DNA of 64,000 nucleotides from contig CP051237.1 in NCBI GenBank assembly GCA_017794825.1, positions 3,740,501 to 3,804,500 on the forward strand, given 5' to 3'. Origin of the DNA: Pararhizobium sp. (GTDB lineage: Bacteria; Pseudomonadota; Alphaproteobacteria; Rhizobiales; Rhizobiaceae). The notes beneath the pieces were generated by a model. It was given only the letters and a program-made list of their open reading frames with translations. It searched no databases and was not told the origin of the DNA. Position 1 is the first letter of the stretch, and each line of letters begins with the position of its first letter. Shown here piece by piece: positions 10,487-18,838 of this stretch. The translations under genes and the position numbers were made by a program.

Positions 10487-11215
10487 CTATTCGCTGATCT
10501 CGAAGGACATGGTGACGGAAACGCTGTATTCGTTTTCGCCGGCAGCCACAGGCGCCGCGGCGTCGAAGGACGCCTTTGCCATTTCGGCGCGCATCATCGG
10601 CACTGGCCGGCCGGGATTTGCAACTTCGCCGATCCTCAGCACCTTGCCGAGCTCCACGCCAGCGGCCTGGGCGAGCGTTTGCGCTTTCGCCATCGCGTCT
10701 TCAACGGCGTTCTTGCGCGCTTCCGTGATTGCTGCGGAAGGGTCGTCGCTGGTGAACATGATCTGACCGCCCTGATTGACGCCCAGGCTCACCGACTTGT
10801 CGAGGATCGCGCCAAGATTGTCCAGGTTCCGGATGCGTACGGTGAGGGAATTCGAGACATTGTATCCCTCGATCGTCGGAGGCTGCCGCCGGTCATCATC
10901 CTGTTTGGGGTAGACATATTGCGGGCTGATCGAGAAGTCCGAAGTCTGCAGGTCGCGATCCTCAATTCCGGTTGCTTTCATTTCGGTCAGAATGGCCGCC
11001 ATGGCCTCATTGCTGGCGTCGAGCGCCTCACGCGCGGTCTTTCCCTGGCGAAGCACTGTCAGGTTTATGACCGCCATATCTGGCGCGACCTGCGCAGTTC
11101 CTTCTCCGGTGACGGAAATGCTCTGCTGGCGGTGCGGCTTCTGCGCCTGCGCCATTGCCGAAACGGGAAGCAGGGCGACGGCGAACATGATCAGGATTTT
11201 CTTTGCTGTGCTCAT
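10487..11215 (-). CDS. SIMPL-domain periplasmic protein, BP26/Omp28-like
   Basis: The 242-residue protein has a signal peptide (MSTAKKILIMFAVALLPVSA, cut near AMA-QA) followed by one SIMPL (DUF541) domain. Conserved stretches include ISVTGEGTAQVAPDMAVINL, TAREALDASNEAM, GIEDRDLQTS, LGVNQGG and AGENEYSVSV. These agree closely with the Brucella periplasmic immunodominant antigen BP26/Omp28, which forms large ring-like oligomers and whose physiological job is not settled. The ORF extends to 11266, but the ATG at 11215 begins the signal peptide and has AAGGGG upstream. It is transcribed alone. Confidence 0.9.
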   Translation of the reverse strand: MSTAKKILIMFAVALLPVSAMAQAQKPHRQQSISVTGEGTAQVAPDMAVINLTVLRQGKTAREALDASNEAMAAILTEMKATGIEDRDLQTSDFSISPQYVYPKQDDDRRQPPTIEGYNVSNSLTVRIRNLDNLGAILDKSVSLGVNQGGQIMFTSDDPSAAITEARKNAVEDAMAKAQTLAQAAGVELGKVLRIGEVANPGRPVPMMRAEMAKASFDAAAPVAAGENEYSVSVTMSFEISE

Positions 11216-11342
11216 GGGGATCCCCTTGGTTGAAGTCCGGCGATCCGTAAAATCTCTTTGCGGCAATCTCTTGTCGGCTGTTGCGATTTGGTTTAAGCGA
11301 TGGCTTCGTGCGGCGTTCGGCTCTATCGCGCCGCATCGGGTG

Positions 11343-11419
11343 GGGCCTGTAGCTCAGTTGGTTAGAGCCGGCGGCTCATAACCGCTTGGTCGTAGGTTCG
11401 AGTCCTACCGGGCCCACCA
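11343..11419 (+). tRNA. tRNA with CAT anticodon, probably tRNA-Ile2
   Basis: The 77-nt sequence folds as a complete cloverleaf. The acceptor stem is GGGCCTG/CGGGCCC (one G-T pair), the D arm is GCTC..GAGC, the anticodon stem-loop is GGCGG-CTCATAA-CCGCT, the T arm is GTAGG-TTCGAGT-CCTAC, and the 3' end is an encoded CCA. The anticodon is CAT. The CTCATAA loop followed by CCGCTTGGTCG resembles tRNA-Ile2, whose C34 is changed to lysidine by TilS to read AUA, more than elongator tRNA-Met; initiator features are absent. The tRNA itself is certain; the amino acid is inference. Confidence 0.93.
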
Positions 11420-12017
11420 TTTCCTTACTAAGTTCCTGATTTAACTGCGTTATTTTGAATTTTCACCGCACCGAATTTCAGGGTTCGGGGAATGATTTGC
11501 TCGGTATGGTTCGCGACACCGTTCGGCCACCTTTGTCGGAGCCGGTCCCGATCCGCCCTGTTGGTGGGTCTGGTATTCCGTTCGCGATTACTGAAGACGA
11601 GCGGGGGAAGCAGCTGCAATTGTCGAAGACAAGAAGGGGATAGCGCTGGCGCAGTGGCTTCGATGAAACGGATTTAGTGTCTGGACGGGGGCTGGATATA
11701 ACGGGTTTGGTCTCGCGGATTCCGTCAGATCGCAGCGAAGCAAAGGGCCTGCAGGCCGGCCTGTATCCAGAGCTCGGCGGATAGCGCGACGTGCGCGGGA
11801 ATACCCATCAATCGCAGGGGCGGAGCATGTCAAACTCAATATCGGATTGTCATCCCAATTCAACCTTTTGACGCTTCGCCGCAAACCGGTGCGACTGCGC
11901 CAATTGCGAACAAAAAGTTCATGCCCGTCCAAAACGTAACAAACAGGATTTCTGTCTGTGTCTCGTCCTGAAATCCTGCGATGTTTTCGATTGACAAATC
12001 GTGAAATACAACAGTTA

Positions 12018-12032
12018 ATGAGGGCAATTCAT
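12018..12032. promoter_or_regulatory. Candidate operator, distal importer site
   Basis: The 15-bp sequence ATGAG-GGCAA-TTCAT lies inside a longer symmetric TAATGA-N7-TCATTA. Its half-sites and 5-bp spacing match the sites at 12205, 30030 and 30152. It lies about 210 bp upstream of the importer operon. The regulator is not shown by sequence; a TetR protein is the natural candidate. Confidence 0.45.
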
Positions 12033-12204
12033 TATTGGTGGCCGGGTATGGAGGAAAGCTCGCCACCTTTTGCTCAAGAGGGAGGCCGCCGTGAAAAGCT
12101 GTGGGAAAGTACGTTTTTCCGACAAATATGCTTGGATAATTAGTCATAGTGACAGGAATGGCTCTGACCAATGCCGGAATAAAATAAGGCATTTACACGA
12201 TGAA

Positions 12205-12219
12205 ATGAATTATGTTCAT
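12205..12219. promoter_or_regulatory. Candidate operator/promoter of the Liv-type importer operon
   Basis: ATGAA-TTATG-TTCAT is a perfect inverted repeat with a 5-bp spacer, ending 20 bp before the first importer ATG. A TTTACA at 12192-12197 sits just upstream and could be a -35 box, which would put the operator between the -35 and -10 regions, as at the leftward catabolic promoter near 30044. The same palindrome form recurs at 30152-30166. Confidence 0.55.
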
Positions 12220-12239
12220 CCTCTGGCTTACTGTCTTGA

Positions 12240-13031
12240 ATGCTTGCGCTGACCAATCTCCAAATCGTCTATGACCGTGTCATCGAGGCGGTTCGTGACG
12301 TGTCGCTCGAAGTGCCGGAAGGACGCCTGGTCGCCCTGCTTGGATCGAATGGCGCAGGTAAATCGACCTTGCTCAAGGCGATCTCGAATGTGCTGTTTCC
12401 CGAAAAAGGAGAGGTTCTCCACGGTCACATCAAATTTCGCGACCGCGATATCGGAGACGTTTCGGCAAACGACATCGTCAAGGCGGGTATAATTCATGTC
12501 CCTGAAGGTCGGCGCCTGTTTCCGCTCATGACGGTCGAGGAGAACCTTCTGATGGGCGGGTATACGACCTCCAGCGCGAAGCTTGGAGAAGCGCTGGACA
12601 AGGTCTATGCGCTGTTTCCGAGGTTGAAGGAACGCCGCAAAGGGACCGCCGGCTATCTGTCAGGTGGAGAACAGCAGATGGTGGCCGTCGGACGAGCGCT
12701 GATAGGCCAGCCGAAACTGCTGCTGCTCGATGAACCGAGCCTCGGTCTTGCGCCACAGATAATCGAGGAGATCTTCGAAACCGTCACCCGTTTGCGCACG
12801 GAGGAGGGCCTGTCGATCCTTCTGGTGGAACAGAACGCGGCGCTCGCGCTTGAAATCGCCGACTACGCCTACATCATGGAGAACGGCAGGATCGTGCTCG
12901 ACGGGGCTGCTTCCGAAATCGCAGGGAATGCCGATGTCAAGGAGTTCTACCTCGGCTTCGGCGATCACGGAACAAAGAAGAATTTCCGCGAAATCAAACA
13001 CTACAAACGGCGCAAGAGGTGGTTGTCGTGA
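12240..13031 (+). CDS. LivF-type ABC importer ATP-binding protein
   Basis: This 263-residue ATPase is one of two for a branched-chain-amino-acid-type (HAAT family) importer. Walker A is GSNGAGKS (about 35-42), the ABC signature is LSGGEQQ, and Walker B is LLLLDEPSLG, followed by the LivF-type GLAPQIIEEIF. The C-terminus carries an extra basic tail (KKNFREIKHYKRRKRW). It is the first gene of an operon with a second ATPase, an acyl-CoA synthetase, two permeases and a binding protein. The synthetase within the operon suggests the cargo is a carboxylic acid rather than an amino acid. It ends in a 4-bp GTGA overlap with the next gene. Confidence 0.93.
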   Translation: MLALTNLQIVYDRVIEAVRDVSLEVPEGRLVALLGSNGAGKSTLLKAISNVLFPEKGEVLHGHIKFRDRDIGDVSANDIVKAGIIHVPEGRRLFPLMTVEENLLMGGYTTSSAKLGEALDKVYALFPRLKERRKGTAGYLSGGEQQMVAVGRALIGQPKLLLLDEPSLGLAPQIIEEIFETVTRLRTEEGLSILLVEQNAALALEIADYAYIMENGRIVLDGAASEIAGNADVKEFYLGFGDHGTKKNFREIKHYKRRKRWLS

Positions 13032-13792
13032 CGGTTCTTTTGTCCGTTGAAAACCTCACTCAGCGTTTCGGCGGCCTTGTGGCGGTCGACGATGTTTCTC
13101 TGGCTGTCGATGAAGGGTCGATCTTTTCACTGATCGGACCGAACGGCGCCGGCAAGACTACATTGTTCAACCTGATATCCGCGATCTTTCCGCCCAGTGA
13201 AGGCAGAATCATGTTCGGCGAGCGGGCGCTTCACAAGGCCAGCACCCATCAGCTCGCCGAATTCGGGATCGGTCGGACCTTCCAGAACCTCGCCGTTTTC
13301 CATCATGCGACGGTGGTCCAGAACCTGTTGGTGGGGCTGCACCATCGGCTGAAGGCTAACATACTGACCGCGCCGTTCTTTTGGGGGAGGCCCCGCGACG
13401 AGGAGATCCGGGCCCGGCGCAGTGTGGAAGAGATCATCGATTTTCTCGAATTCGAGCACCTGCGCGATGTGCCTGTGGGCCAGCTCTCCTACGGCCTGCA
13501 GAAGCGCGTCGAATTGGGGCGGGCGCTCGCCATCGCACCGAAACTCCTGCTGCTCGACGAGATGGTGTCCGGAATGAACTCCGAGGAGACCGAGGACATC
13601 GCCAGATTCATTCTCGACATCAGGGAAGAGTTTGGAATCACCATCATGATGGTCGAGCACGACATGGGGGTGGTCATGGATATCTCCGACCGTGTCGCAG
13701 TTCTCGATCATGGCCAGTTGATCTGCGTCGGCAGCCCGGCGGACGTCTCGCAGAATCCCGATGTAATCAAGGCGTATCTGGGCAAAAAATGA
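13028..13792 (+). CDS. LivG-type ABC importer ATP-binding protein
   Basis: This 254-residue ATPase is the second of the importer. Walker A is GPNGAGKT near the N-terminus, the LivG-specific GIGRTFQNLAVF region follows, then a signature region reading LSYGLQKRVELGRAL and Walker B LLLLDEMVSGMNSEE. The signature is LSYG rather than LSGG, a form seen in LivG-type and acid-specific HAAT ATPases. Walker B is followed by M instead of the usual P. The GTG at 13028 overlaps the preceding stop codon and has AGAGG at 13015-13019; an earlier GTG at 13019 is less likely. It overlaps the next gene by ATGA. Confidence 0.93.
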   Translation: MTVLLSVENLTQRFGGLVAVDDVSLAVDEGSIFSLIGPNGAGKTTLFNLISAIFPPSEGRIMFGERALHKASTHQLAEFGIGRTFQNLAVFHHATVVQNLLVGLHHRLKANILTAPFFWGRPRDEEIRARRSVEEIIDFLEFEHLRDVPVGQLSYGLQKRVELGRALAIAPKLLLLDEMVSGMNSEETEDIARFILDIREEFGITIMMVEHDMGVVMDISDRVAVLDHGQLICVGSPADVSQNPDVIKAYLGKK

Positions 13793-15630
13793 AGATTGCA
13801 CCCGGCACATACGAAGCAGCGACTTTGCCAGGGCTTCTCAAGCATTGGGCGGACACCGCGCCCGACAGCCTGGCCTTCCGCGAAAAGGACTTCGGAATCT
13901 GGGAGCGCATCACGTTCCGCGACTATTACGAACGAACCCGGGATTTCGCCTACGGTCTCATGGCGCTCGGCGTGAAGCGGGGCGATTTTCTGGCTGTCGC
14001 GGGAGAAAATACACCGGAATGGATGTACTCGGATCTCGCGATGCAGGCTCTCGGCGGAGCGTGTATTGGCGTTTATCCGACCAACCCGTGGCCTGAGCTG
14101 CGCTATATTCTCGACCACTCCGGCGCGTCGATCGCCGTATGCGGCGACCAGGAGCAGACCGACAAGGTCTTCGACGCGATCAAGCAGGGAGGGCCGCTGC
14201 CAAAGCTGCGCAAGATCATCTGCGTCGACATGAAGGGCATGCGCAAATATCCACGCGACATGCTGATGAGCTTCGACGAGGTTGTCGAACTCGGCCGCTC
14301 GAAACGTGACGAATACGGCGATGCGTTCGAAAAATGCATTGCCTCGGTCAAGCCCGAGGATACGGCGGTGATCGTCTACACATCCGGAACAACGGGCATG
14401 CCGAAGGGCGCTATGCTGTCGCATCGTGGTCTCATTTTCGGCGCGGTGAAGCTGGGCGAGCGTCACCAGATCGACAGGAAGGAAATCGAAGTTCTCTGCT
14501 ACCTGCCTCTGTGCCATGTGGCTGAAAGGCTCTGCTCGACGGTGCAGCAACTCGTCCACGGCTCCACGGTGAATTTCGGGGAGAGCATCGACACGGTCGC
14601 CGAAAATCTGCGGGAGATTTCACCGAGCTTCTTCCTCGGCGTCCCGCGTATCTGGGAGAAGATGCAGAACTCGATCCTCGTCAAGAAGAAGGACGCGACG
14701 CGGCTCCAGCAATGGGTGATCGACAACAGTATCTCGGCGGGCCTTGAGATCGCCGCCCGGCGTCAGGAAAACGGCGGACGGTTTGCTGGCTTCGGCGACC
14801 GGTTCCGGTTCCTGATTCTCTGGCTGGTCTGTTTCCGGCCACTTCAGAAATATCTGGGTCTGAACAAGGCCAGGACCATGCTTTGCGGAGGCGCCACCGT
14901 GTCGCCGGAAGTGCTGGAATTCTTCTGGGCGCTTGGCCTCAAAGTGTACCAGGTCTACGGCATGACGGAGCTTTCCGGCATCTCGCATACGCAATACTGG
15001 GGCTGCACAGGAAAGGGCCTGTCCGGTCGACCGATGGAGGGCTATGAGCAGCGCATCGCCGAGGACGGCGAAATCCTGGTGCGGACGCCGGCCGTCTTCA
15101 ACGGCTATCTCCACAACGAGGAGGCCACGAAGGCGACATTCGAGGGCGAGTGGCTGAAAACGGGAGATATCGGTGAAATCCGTCCTGATGATTCGATTGC
15201 CGTGACCGACCGCAAGAAGGACATCATCATCACGTCCGGTGGAAAGAACATCACGCCGTCGCTGATCGAAAACCGGGCGAAGGACAGCATCTATATTCGC
15301 GAATGCGTGCTTATCGGTGAACGTCGAAACTACCTGTCGGCGCTGATCCAGATCGATTTCGAGACGGTTGGCAAATGGGCGCAGGAACGCGGCATCGCCT
15401 ACACGAATTTCAAATCGCTGTCCGAACGACCTGACGTGCGCGACCTGATCGCCGGCGAAATTGATTTGCTCAACCGTGAATTCTCGCGGGTGGAAAACAT
15501 CCGCAGGTTCACGTTGCTCAACAAGGAACTCGACCATGATGACGGTGAGGTGACCGCGACGATGAAGGTGCGCAGATCGGTGATCGAGGAAAAGTTCAAA
15601 TCGCTGGTCGACGAGATGTACGGAGGATGA
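13789..15630 (+). CDS. Long-chain-type acyl-CoA synthetase (AMP-forming)
   Basis: The 613-residue enzyme should activate a carboxylic acid to its CoA thioester using ATP. The AMP-binding motif VIVYTSGTTGMPKGA is at about residue 197, the adenylate-forming core YQVYGMTELSG follows, then KTGDIGEI and the hinge DRKKDIIITSGGKNITP. Overall organisation resembles the FAA1/long-chain class, with an eukaryote-like insert region. It sits inside the importer operon (ATGA overlap with the LivG-type gene, 7 bp before the LivH-type gene), so cargo is probably activated on entry. A long in-frame extension back to 13381 lies within the LivG-type gene and is not used. Confidence 0.93.
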   Translation: MKIAPGTYEAATLPGLLKHWADTAPDSLAFREKDFGIWERITFRDYYERTRDFAYGLMALGVKRGDFLAVAGENTPEWMYSDLAMQALGGACIGVYPTNPWPELRYILDHSGASIAVCGDQEQTDKVFDAIKQGGPLPKLRKIICVDMKGMRKYPRDMLMSFDEVVELGRSKRDEYGDAFEKCIASVKPEDTAVIVYTSGTTGMPKGAMLSHRGLIFGAVKLGERHQIDRKEIEVLCYLPLCHVAERLCSTVQQLVHGSTVNFGESIDTVAENLREISPSFFLGVPRIWEKMQNSILVKKKDATRLQQWVIDNSISAGLEIAARRQENGGRFAGFGDRFRFLILWLVCFRPLQKYLGLNKARTMLCGGATVSPEVLEFFWALGLKVYQVYGMTELSGISHTQYWGCTGKGLSGRPMEGYEQRIAEDGEILVRTPAVFNGYLHNEEATKATFEGEWLKTGDIGEIRPDDSIAVTDRKKDIIITSGGKNITPSLIENRAKDSIYIRECVLIGERRNYLSALIQIDFETVGKWAQERGIAYTNFKSLSERPDVRDLIAGEIDLLNREFSRVENIRRFTLLNKELDHDDGEVTATMKVRRSVIEEKFKSLVDEMYGG

Positions 15631-15637
15631 GGCGCGA

Positions 15638-16510
15638 ATGGACCTGTTTCTGAATTTCGTGGCCTCCGGACTCGTGATCGGTTCGGTCTATGGATTGATC
15701 GGCATGTCTTTCGCCATCATATTCCGCACCACGAGCGTGCTGAATTTTGCACAGGGCGAGGTGATGATGCTGGTCGCCTATGTCTCCTGGACGCTCGCCC
15801 ACACTCTGCATTTCCCTTTCTGGCTGCTGCTGCCCACGACGATTTTACTTGCACCGCTCATCGGCATGGCGATCGAGCGATTGTTCATACGGCCCATGTC
15901 GGGCCAGCCCATATTCGCCATCGTGATGGTGACGATCGGCGTCGCCATCGTGCTGCGCAGTCTGACGATCCTTGTATGGGGGCACGAATTCGAAGGCTTC
16001 AACGTTCCGTTTTCCGGCGGCGTTTTCGAGATCGGTCCGGTCTTCCTTTTGACCGAACAACTGGCCGTCCTGATCCTGTTCGCCGTGGTTTCGTTGCTGG
16101 CCTGGGCCTTCTTCCGCTTTTCCCGAGTGGGAATGGCGATGCGGGCGACCTCCCAGGACGAAACGGCTGCCCTGTTGATGGGCATCGACAGCCGACGGAT
16201 GTCCAGCTTCGCGTGGGGCATCTCCGCCATCGTCTCCGGGCTGGCGGGCATCATGGTGTCCGTGATGTTCGCTCGTGCGCCTGACATGTGGCATTTCGGC
16301 CTCAAGTCATTCCCGGCGACTATCCTTGGCGGGCTCGATTCGCCTATCGGTTCCGGCTTCGGCGGGCTGGTTATCGGCGTTATCGGAGAATTGTCGGCCG
16401 GTTACATCTGGAACGGGCTGAAGGAGATCTCCGGCCTGATCCTCATCATTGTCATCCTGATGGTCCGTCCCTACGGACTGTTCGGGGAGAAAGAACTGGA
16501 GCGGGTCTGA
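15638..16510 (+). CDS. LivH-type ABC importer permease
   Basis: The 290-residue inner-membrane protein has about eight hydrophobic segments and the LivH-type opening FVASGLVIGSVYGLIGMSFAI and the LNFAQGEVMML motif conserved in this permease family. Near the C-terminus, FPATILGGLDSPIGSGFGG is the expected cytoplasmic-loop contact region. It starts 7 bp after the synthetase stop, and its TGA overlaps the ATG of the LivM-type gene by one base, so the permeases should be made together. Confidence 0.92.
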   Translation: MDLFLNFVASGLVIGSVYGLIGMSFAIIFRTTSVLNFAQGEVMMLVAYVSWTLAHTLHFPFWLLLPTTILLAPLIGMAIERLFIRPMSGQPIFAIVMVTIGVAIVLRSLTILVWGHEFEGFNVPFSGGVFEIGPVFLLTEQLAVLILFAVVSLLAWAFFRFSRVGMAMRATSQDETAALLMGIDSRRMSSFAWGISAIVSGLAGIMVSVMFARAPDMWHFGLKSFPATILGGLDSPIGSGFGGLVIGVIGELSAGYIWNGLKEISGLILIIVILMVRPYGLFGEKELERV

Positions 16511-17556
16511 TGCGCACGGGAAACCACATCGAATCCTATCCACGCCACATCGCGCTGTCCGACAGTGTGGTCGTCTGGTTCTGGCTTGCCGTGCTCATGA
16601 TGGCCTTGATCATGCTTCCCGCCGTCTCCGGTCTGTTCGTATTGGGGCTGGCAATCCGGATCTTGATAGCGGCGGTCGGGGCGATCGGGCTCAATCTGCT
16701 GACCGGGTCCACCGGGCAGATCTCGCTCGGGCAGTCCGGCTTTCTGGCCGCCGGATGCTATACGACCGGGCTGCTCATCGCGGATTACAACTGGCCGCCG
16801 GAACTCGCACTGCCGATGTCCGGTTTCGTGACTGCCGCGCTGAGCCTGCTCGTGGGCATACCGTCCCTGCGGCTCAAGGGGCTCTATCTGGCGATCACCA
16901 CATTGGCCTTTTCCTTCATCATCACCCAGTTCCTGCTCTTTGCGGAGCCAATCACCCACGGACCCTACGGCGTGCGCATCGAGAATACGACCTTCTTCGG
17001 GGTCGATCTCGCCAGGCCGACGGCGCTCTACTATTTCTGTCTCGCGGTTCTCGTGCTGGTCACGCTGGGTGTTCTGAACATCATGAGAACGCGTGTCGGC
17101 CGGGCGTTCAACGCAATCCGCGATCATGACATCGCCGCCCGCGCGATGGGCGTCAATTTGACGATCTACAAGCTGACCGCCTTCGGGGCCTCTTCCTTCA
17201 TCGTCGGCCTGGCGGGAGGGCTCATGGCCTTCCAGTTCCGTTTCATCAACGTCGACATTTTTTCAGTGACATTGGCGATCGAAGCGCTCGCGATGATCAT
17301 CGTCGGCGGACTCGGTTCTGTCGCCGGCGCCATCATCGGCGCGGCCTTCATCATCATTTTGCCGGAGGTCGTGGGCGACGCCATCGCCCTGTTGCCCGAC
17401 GCGGTAGGAGAGGTGTTGGCGAACGGTGCATTGGAAGTCAAGGGCCTGCTTATCGGGCTTGTAATCATACTGACGCTTCGTCTCGAGCCCGATGGCCTGA
17501 TCGGCGTCTGGCGCAACACGAAGCGATACTGGAGCAGATGGCCGCTCTCGGTGTGA
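16510..17556 (+). CDS. LivM-type ABC importer permease
   Basis: The 348-residue permease pairs with the LivH-type subunit. It has about ten hydrophobic segments and the conserved family motifs LNLLTGSTGQISLGQSGF, YLAITTLAFSFI, VGRAFNAIRDHDIAARAMG and LAMIIVGGLGSVAGAIIGA. A frame open back to 16288 lies inside the previous gene; the ATG at 16510, overlapping the LivH-type stop, is the real start. The cytoplasmic EAA-like loop RDHDIAARAMGV would contact the two ATPases. Confidence 0.92.
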   Translation: MRTGNHIESYPRHIALSDSVVVWFWLAVLMMALIMLPAVSGLFVLGLAIRILIAAVGAIGLNLLTGSTGQISLGQSGFLAAGCYTTGLLIADYNWPPELALPMSGFVTAALSLLVGIPSLRLKGLYLAITTLAFSFIITQFLLFAEPITHGPYGVRIENTTFFGVDLARPTALYYFCLAVLVLVTLGVLNIMRTRVGRAFNAIRDHDIAARAMGVNLTIYKLTAFGASSFIVGLAGGLMAFQFRFINVDIFSVTLAIEALAMIIVGGLGSVAGAIIGAAFIIILPEVVGDAIALLPDAVGEVLANGALEVKGLLIGLVIILTLRLEPDGLIGVWRNTKRYWSRWPLSV

Positions 17557-17595
17557 GGGTGGTTGTTTGGGGAACTACTAAGAGAGGAGAATGAA

Positions 17596-18777
17596 ATGAA
17601 CATCACGATCAGAAAAGTACTACTTGCAGCGGGGATCAGCCTGTTTGCAACATGCGCGATGGCTGAAGAGGGGGTCACGGACACCGAGGTTGTATTTGGC
17701 AACATCGTTCCGCTGACAAATCCGGTCACGGCGTCGCTTGCCTATCAGGTGATCTACGGTAACCAGGTCGCCGCCGCCGAATGGAATGAAAAGGGAGGCA
17801 TCAGCGGCAGGAAAATCGTCCTCAAGGACGAGGATGACGCCTATGTTCCCGCCAACACCGTTCAGGCGCTTCAGAAGCTTATCGACGAGGGCGTGTTCGC
17901 AATGCTGACGACCGGCGCCGGCGCCGGCGTCGCGGCCACGTTGCCGATCCTCGAGGAGCAGGCCATACCGACCATGGTTAACTTCTCGCCTTACGAACCG
18001 GCAATCAATCCCGTGAAGCCGTCGATTTTCATGATCGGCGCCTCCTATGAGGACCTGCTCTTCGGAGAAATCAAGTACATCGTCGAGAACAAGATGGAAG
18101 GTCAGACGCCGAAGATCGGCGTCATTCGCCAGGACGACGATTTCGGTAAACAGGTCGAAGCAGCTTTCAGCCGTGCGGTTGAGGAATTCAACCTCGACCA
18201 CGCCGATCCGCTGACCTTCAAGCGCGGGCAGAAGGACTTTGGCGCCGAGATGCTGAAAATGCGCGCTGCGGGCGTCAATATTCTCATTGCCGGCGGCGTT
18301 ACATCCGAGATTCCGGCCATGGCGAAGGAAGCGGCCAAGTTCAAGATGGACGTCCGGATGGCGACGGTGCCGACCGGTCAGCTTGCCCCGATCGTCAAGC
18401 TCATGCAGCCGACGGGCTTCGTCTACTATTCGGGTGACTATGTTTCGCCGCTCGGCTCCGAAGGGGCCAAGCACTTCGAGGAGATGGCGAACAAGTATCT
18501 GAAGGAGGACGAGGTAAAGGGGCTTAGCCGATACTCGCTGACGGCGTACGCTGCGTCGCAGATCATGTTCCAGGCAGCAGAGGCCTGCGGAAAGGATCTG
18601 ACGCGGGCCTGCATCTCGGAAAAGCTGGCTTCCGGCGAGAAGTTTGACACCAATGGCGTCACCGAGCCGATAACGTTCTCCGCGGACAGGCACGTCGCAG
18701 CGACGGAAACACTCGTTGTGGAGATCGATTCAAAAACCGGCGCCATCACGGCCGTCACCGATCTTGAACAGTACTAG
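17596..18777 (+). CDS. Liv-type ABC importer periplasmic binding protein
   Basis: The 393-residue protein has a Sec signal peptide (cut after CAMA, about residue 23) and the type I periplasmic binding fold of the LivJ/LivK family (opening VVFGNIVPLTNPVTAS, then VAAAEWNEKGGISGRKIVL). It captures the cargo for the importer encoded upstream. Members with this opening often bind aromatic or other carboxylates rather than leucine, so the cargo is not assigned. A strong AGAGGAG precedes the ATG at 17596. The gene is followed by a GC-rich hairpin. Confidence 0.9.
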   Translation: MNITIRKVLLAAGISLFATCAMAEEGVTDTEVVFGNIVPLTNPVTASLAYQVIYGNQVAAAEWNEKGGISGRKIVLKDEDDAYVPANTVQALQKLIDEGVFAMLTTGAGAGVAATLPILEEQAIPTMVNFSPYEPAINPVKPSIFMIGASYEDLLFGEIKYIVENKMEGQTPKIGVIRQDDDFGKQVEAAFSRAVEEFNLDHADPLTFKRGQKDFGAEMLKMRAAGVNILIAGGVTSEIPAMAKEAAKFKMDVRMATVPTGQLAPIVKLMQPTGFVYYSGDYVSPLGSEGAKHFEEMANKYLKEDEVKGLSRYSLTAYAASQIMFQAAEACGKDLTRACISEKLASGEKFDTNGVTEPITFSADRHVAATETLVVEIDSKTGAITAVTDLEQY

Positions 18778-18784
18778 GCCGACT

Positions 18785-18807
18785 GCTCGGGCCCGTCGGG
18801 CCCGAGC
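18785..18807 (+). terminator. GC-rich hairpin after the binding-protein gene
   Basis: GCTCGGGCCC and GGGCCCGAGC form a perfect 10-bp stem with a 3-nt loop, starting 7 bp after the stop codon. There is no T run, so it may stabilise mRNA or act as a weak terminator rather than a strong intrinsic one. Confidence 0.55.
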
Positions 18808-18838
18808 CACCTTCCTGAATTAGGATCGGCGGTGGATC

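Larger units (their letters stand above)
11420..12239. other. 820-bp spacer between tRNA and importer operon
   Basis: No convincing gene is seen here. Short frames on both strands (the longest 114 codons) have no recognisable motif, no ribosome site and unlike codon use. The right half becomes AT-rich and holds two palindromes of the shared operator type (12018-12032 and 12205-12219). A location directly downstream of a tRNA is a common integration site for islands, but I see no integrase or duplicated tRNA end. Confidence 0.55.

Noticed and set aside
11343..11419. Initiator tRNA-Met
   Set aside because: The first acceptor pair is G-C, whereas the initiator lacks a 1-72 Watson-Crick pair; the anticodon stem also lacks three consecutive G-C pairs of the initiator type.
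11588..12192. Possible minus-strand genes in the tRNA-importer gap
   Set aside because: No motif, no ribosome site, overlapping each other, and they cover the operator-like palindromes.
13381..13788. Long in-frame extension upstream of the acyl-CoA synthetase start
   Set aside because: It lies wholly inside the LivG-type gene in another frame; its translation has no synthetase-like sequence, and the ATG at 13789 overlaps the preceding stop in the usual ATGA manner.
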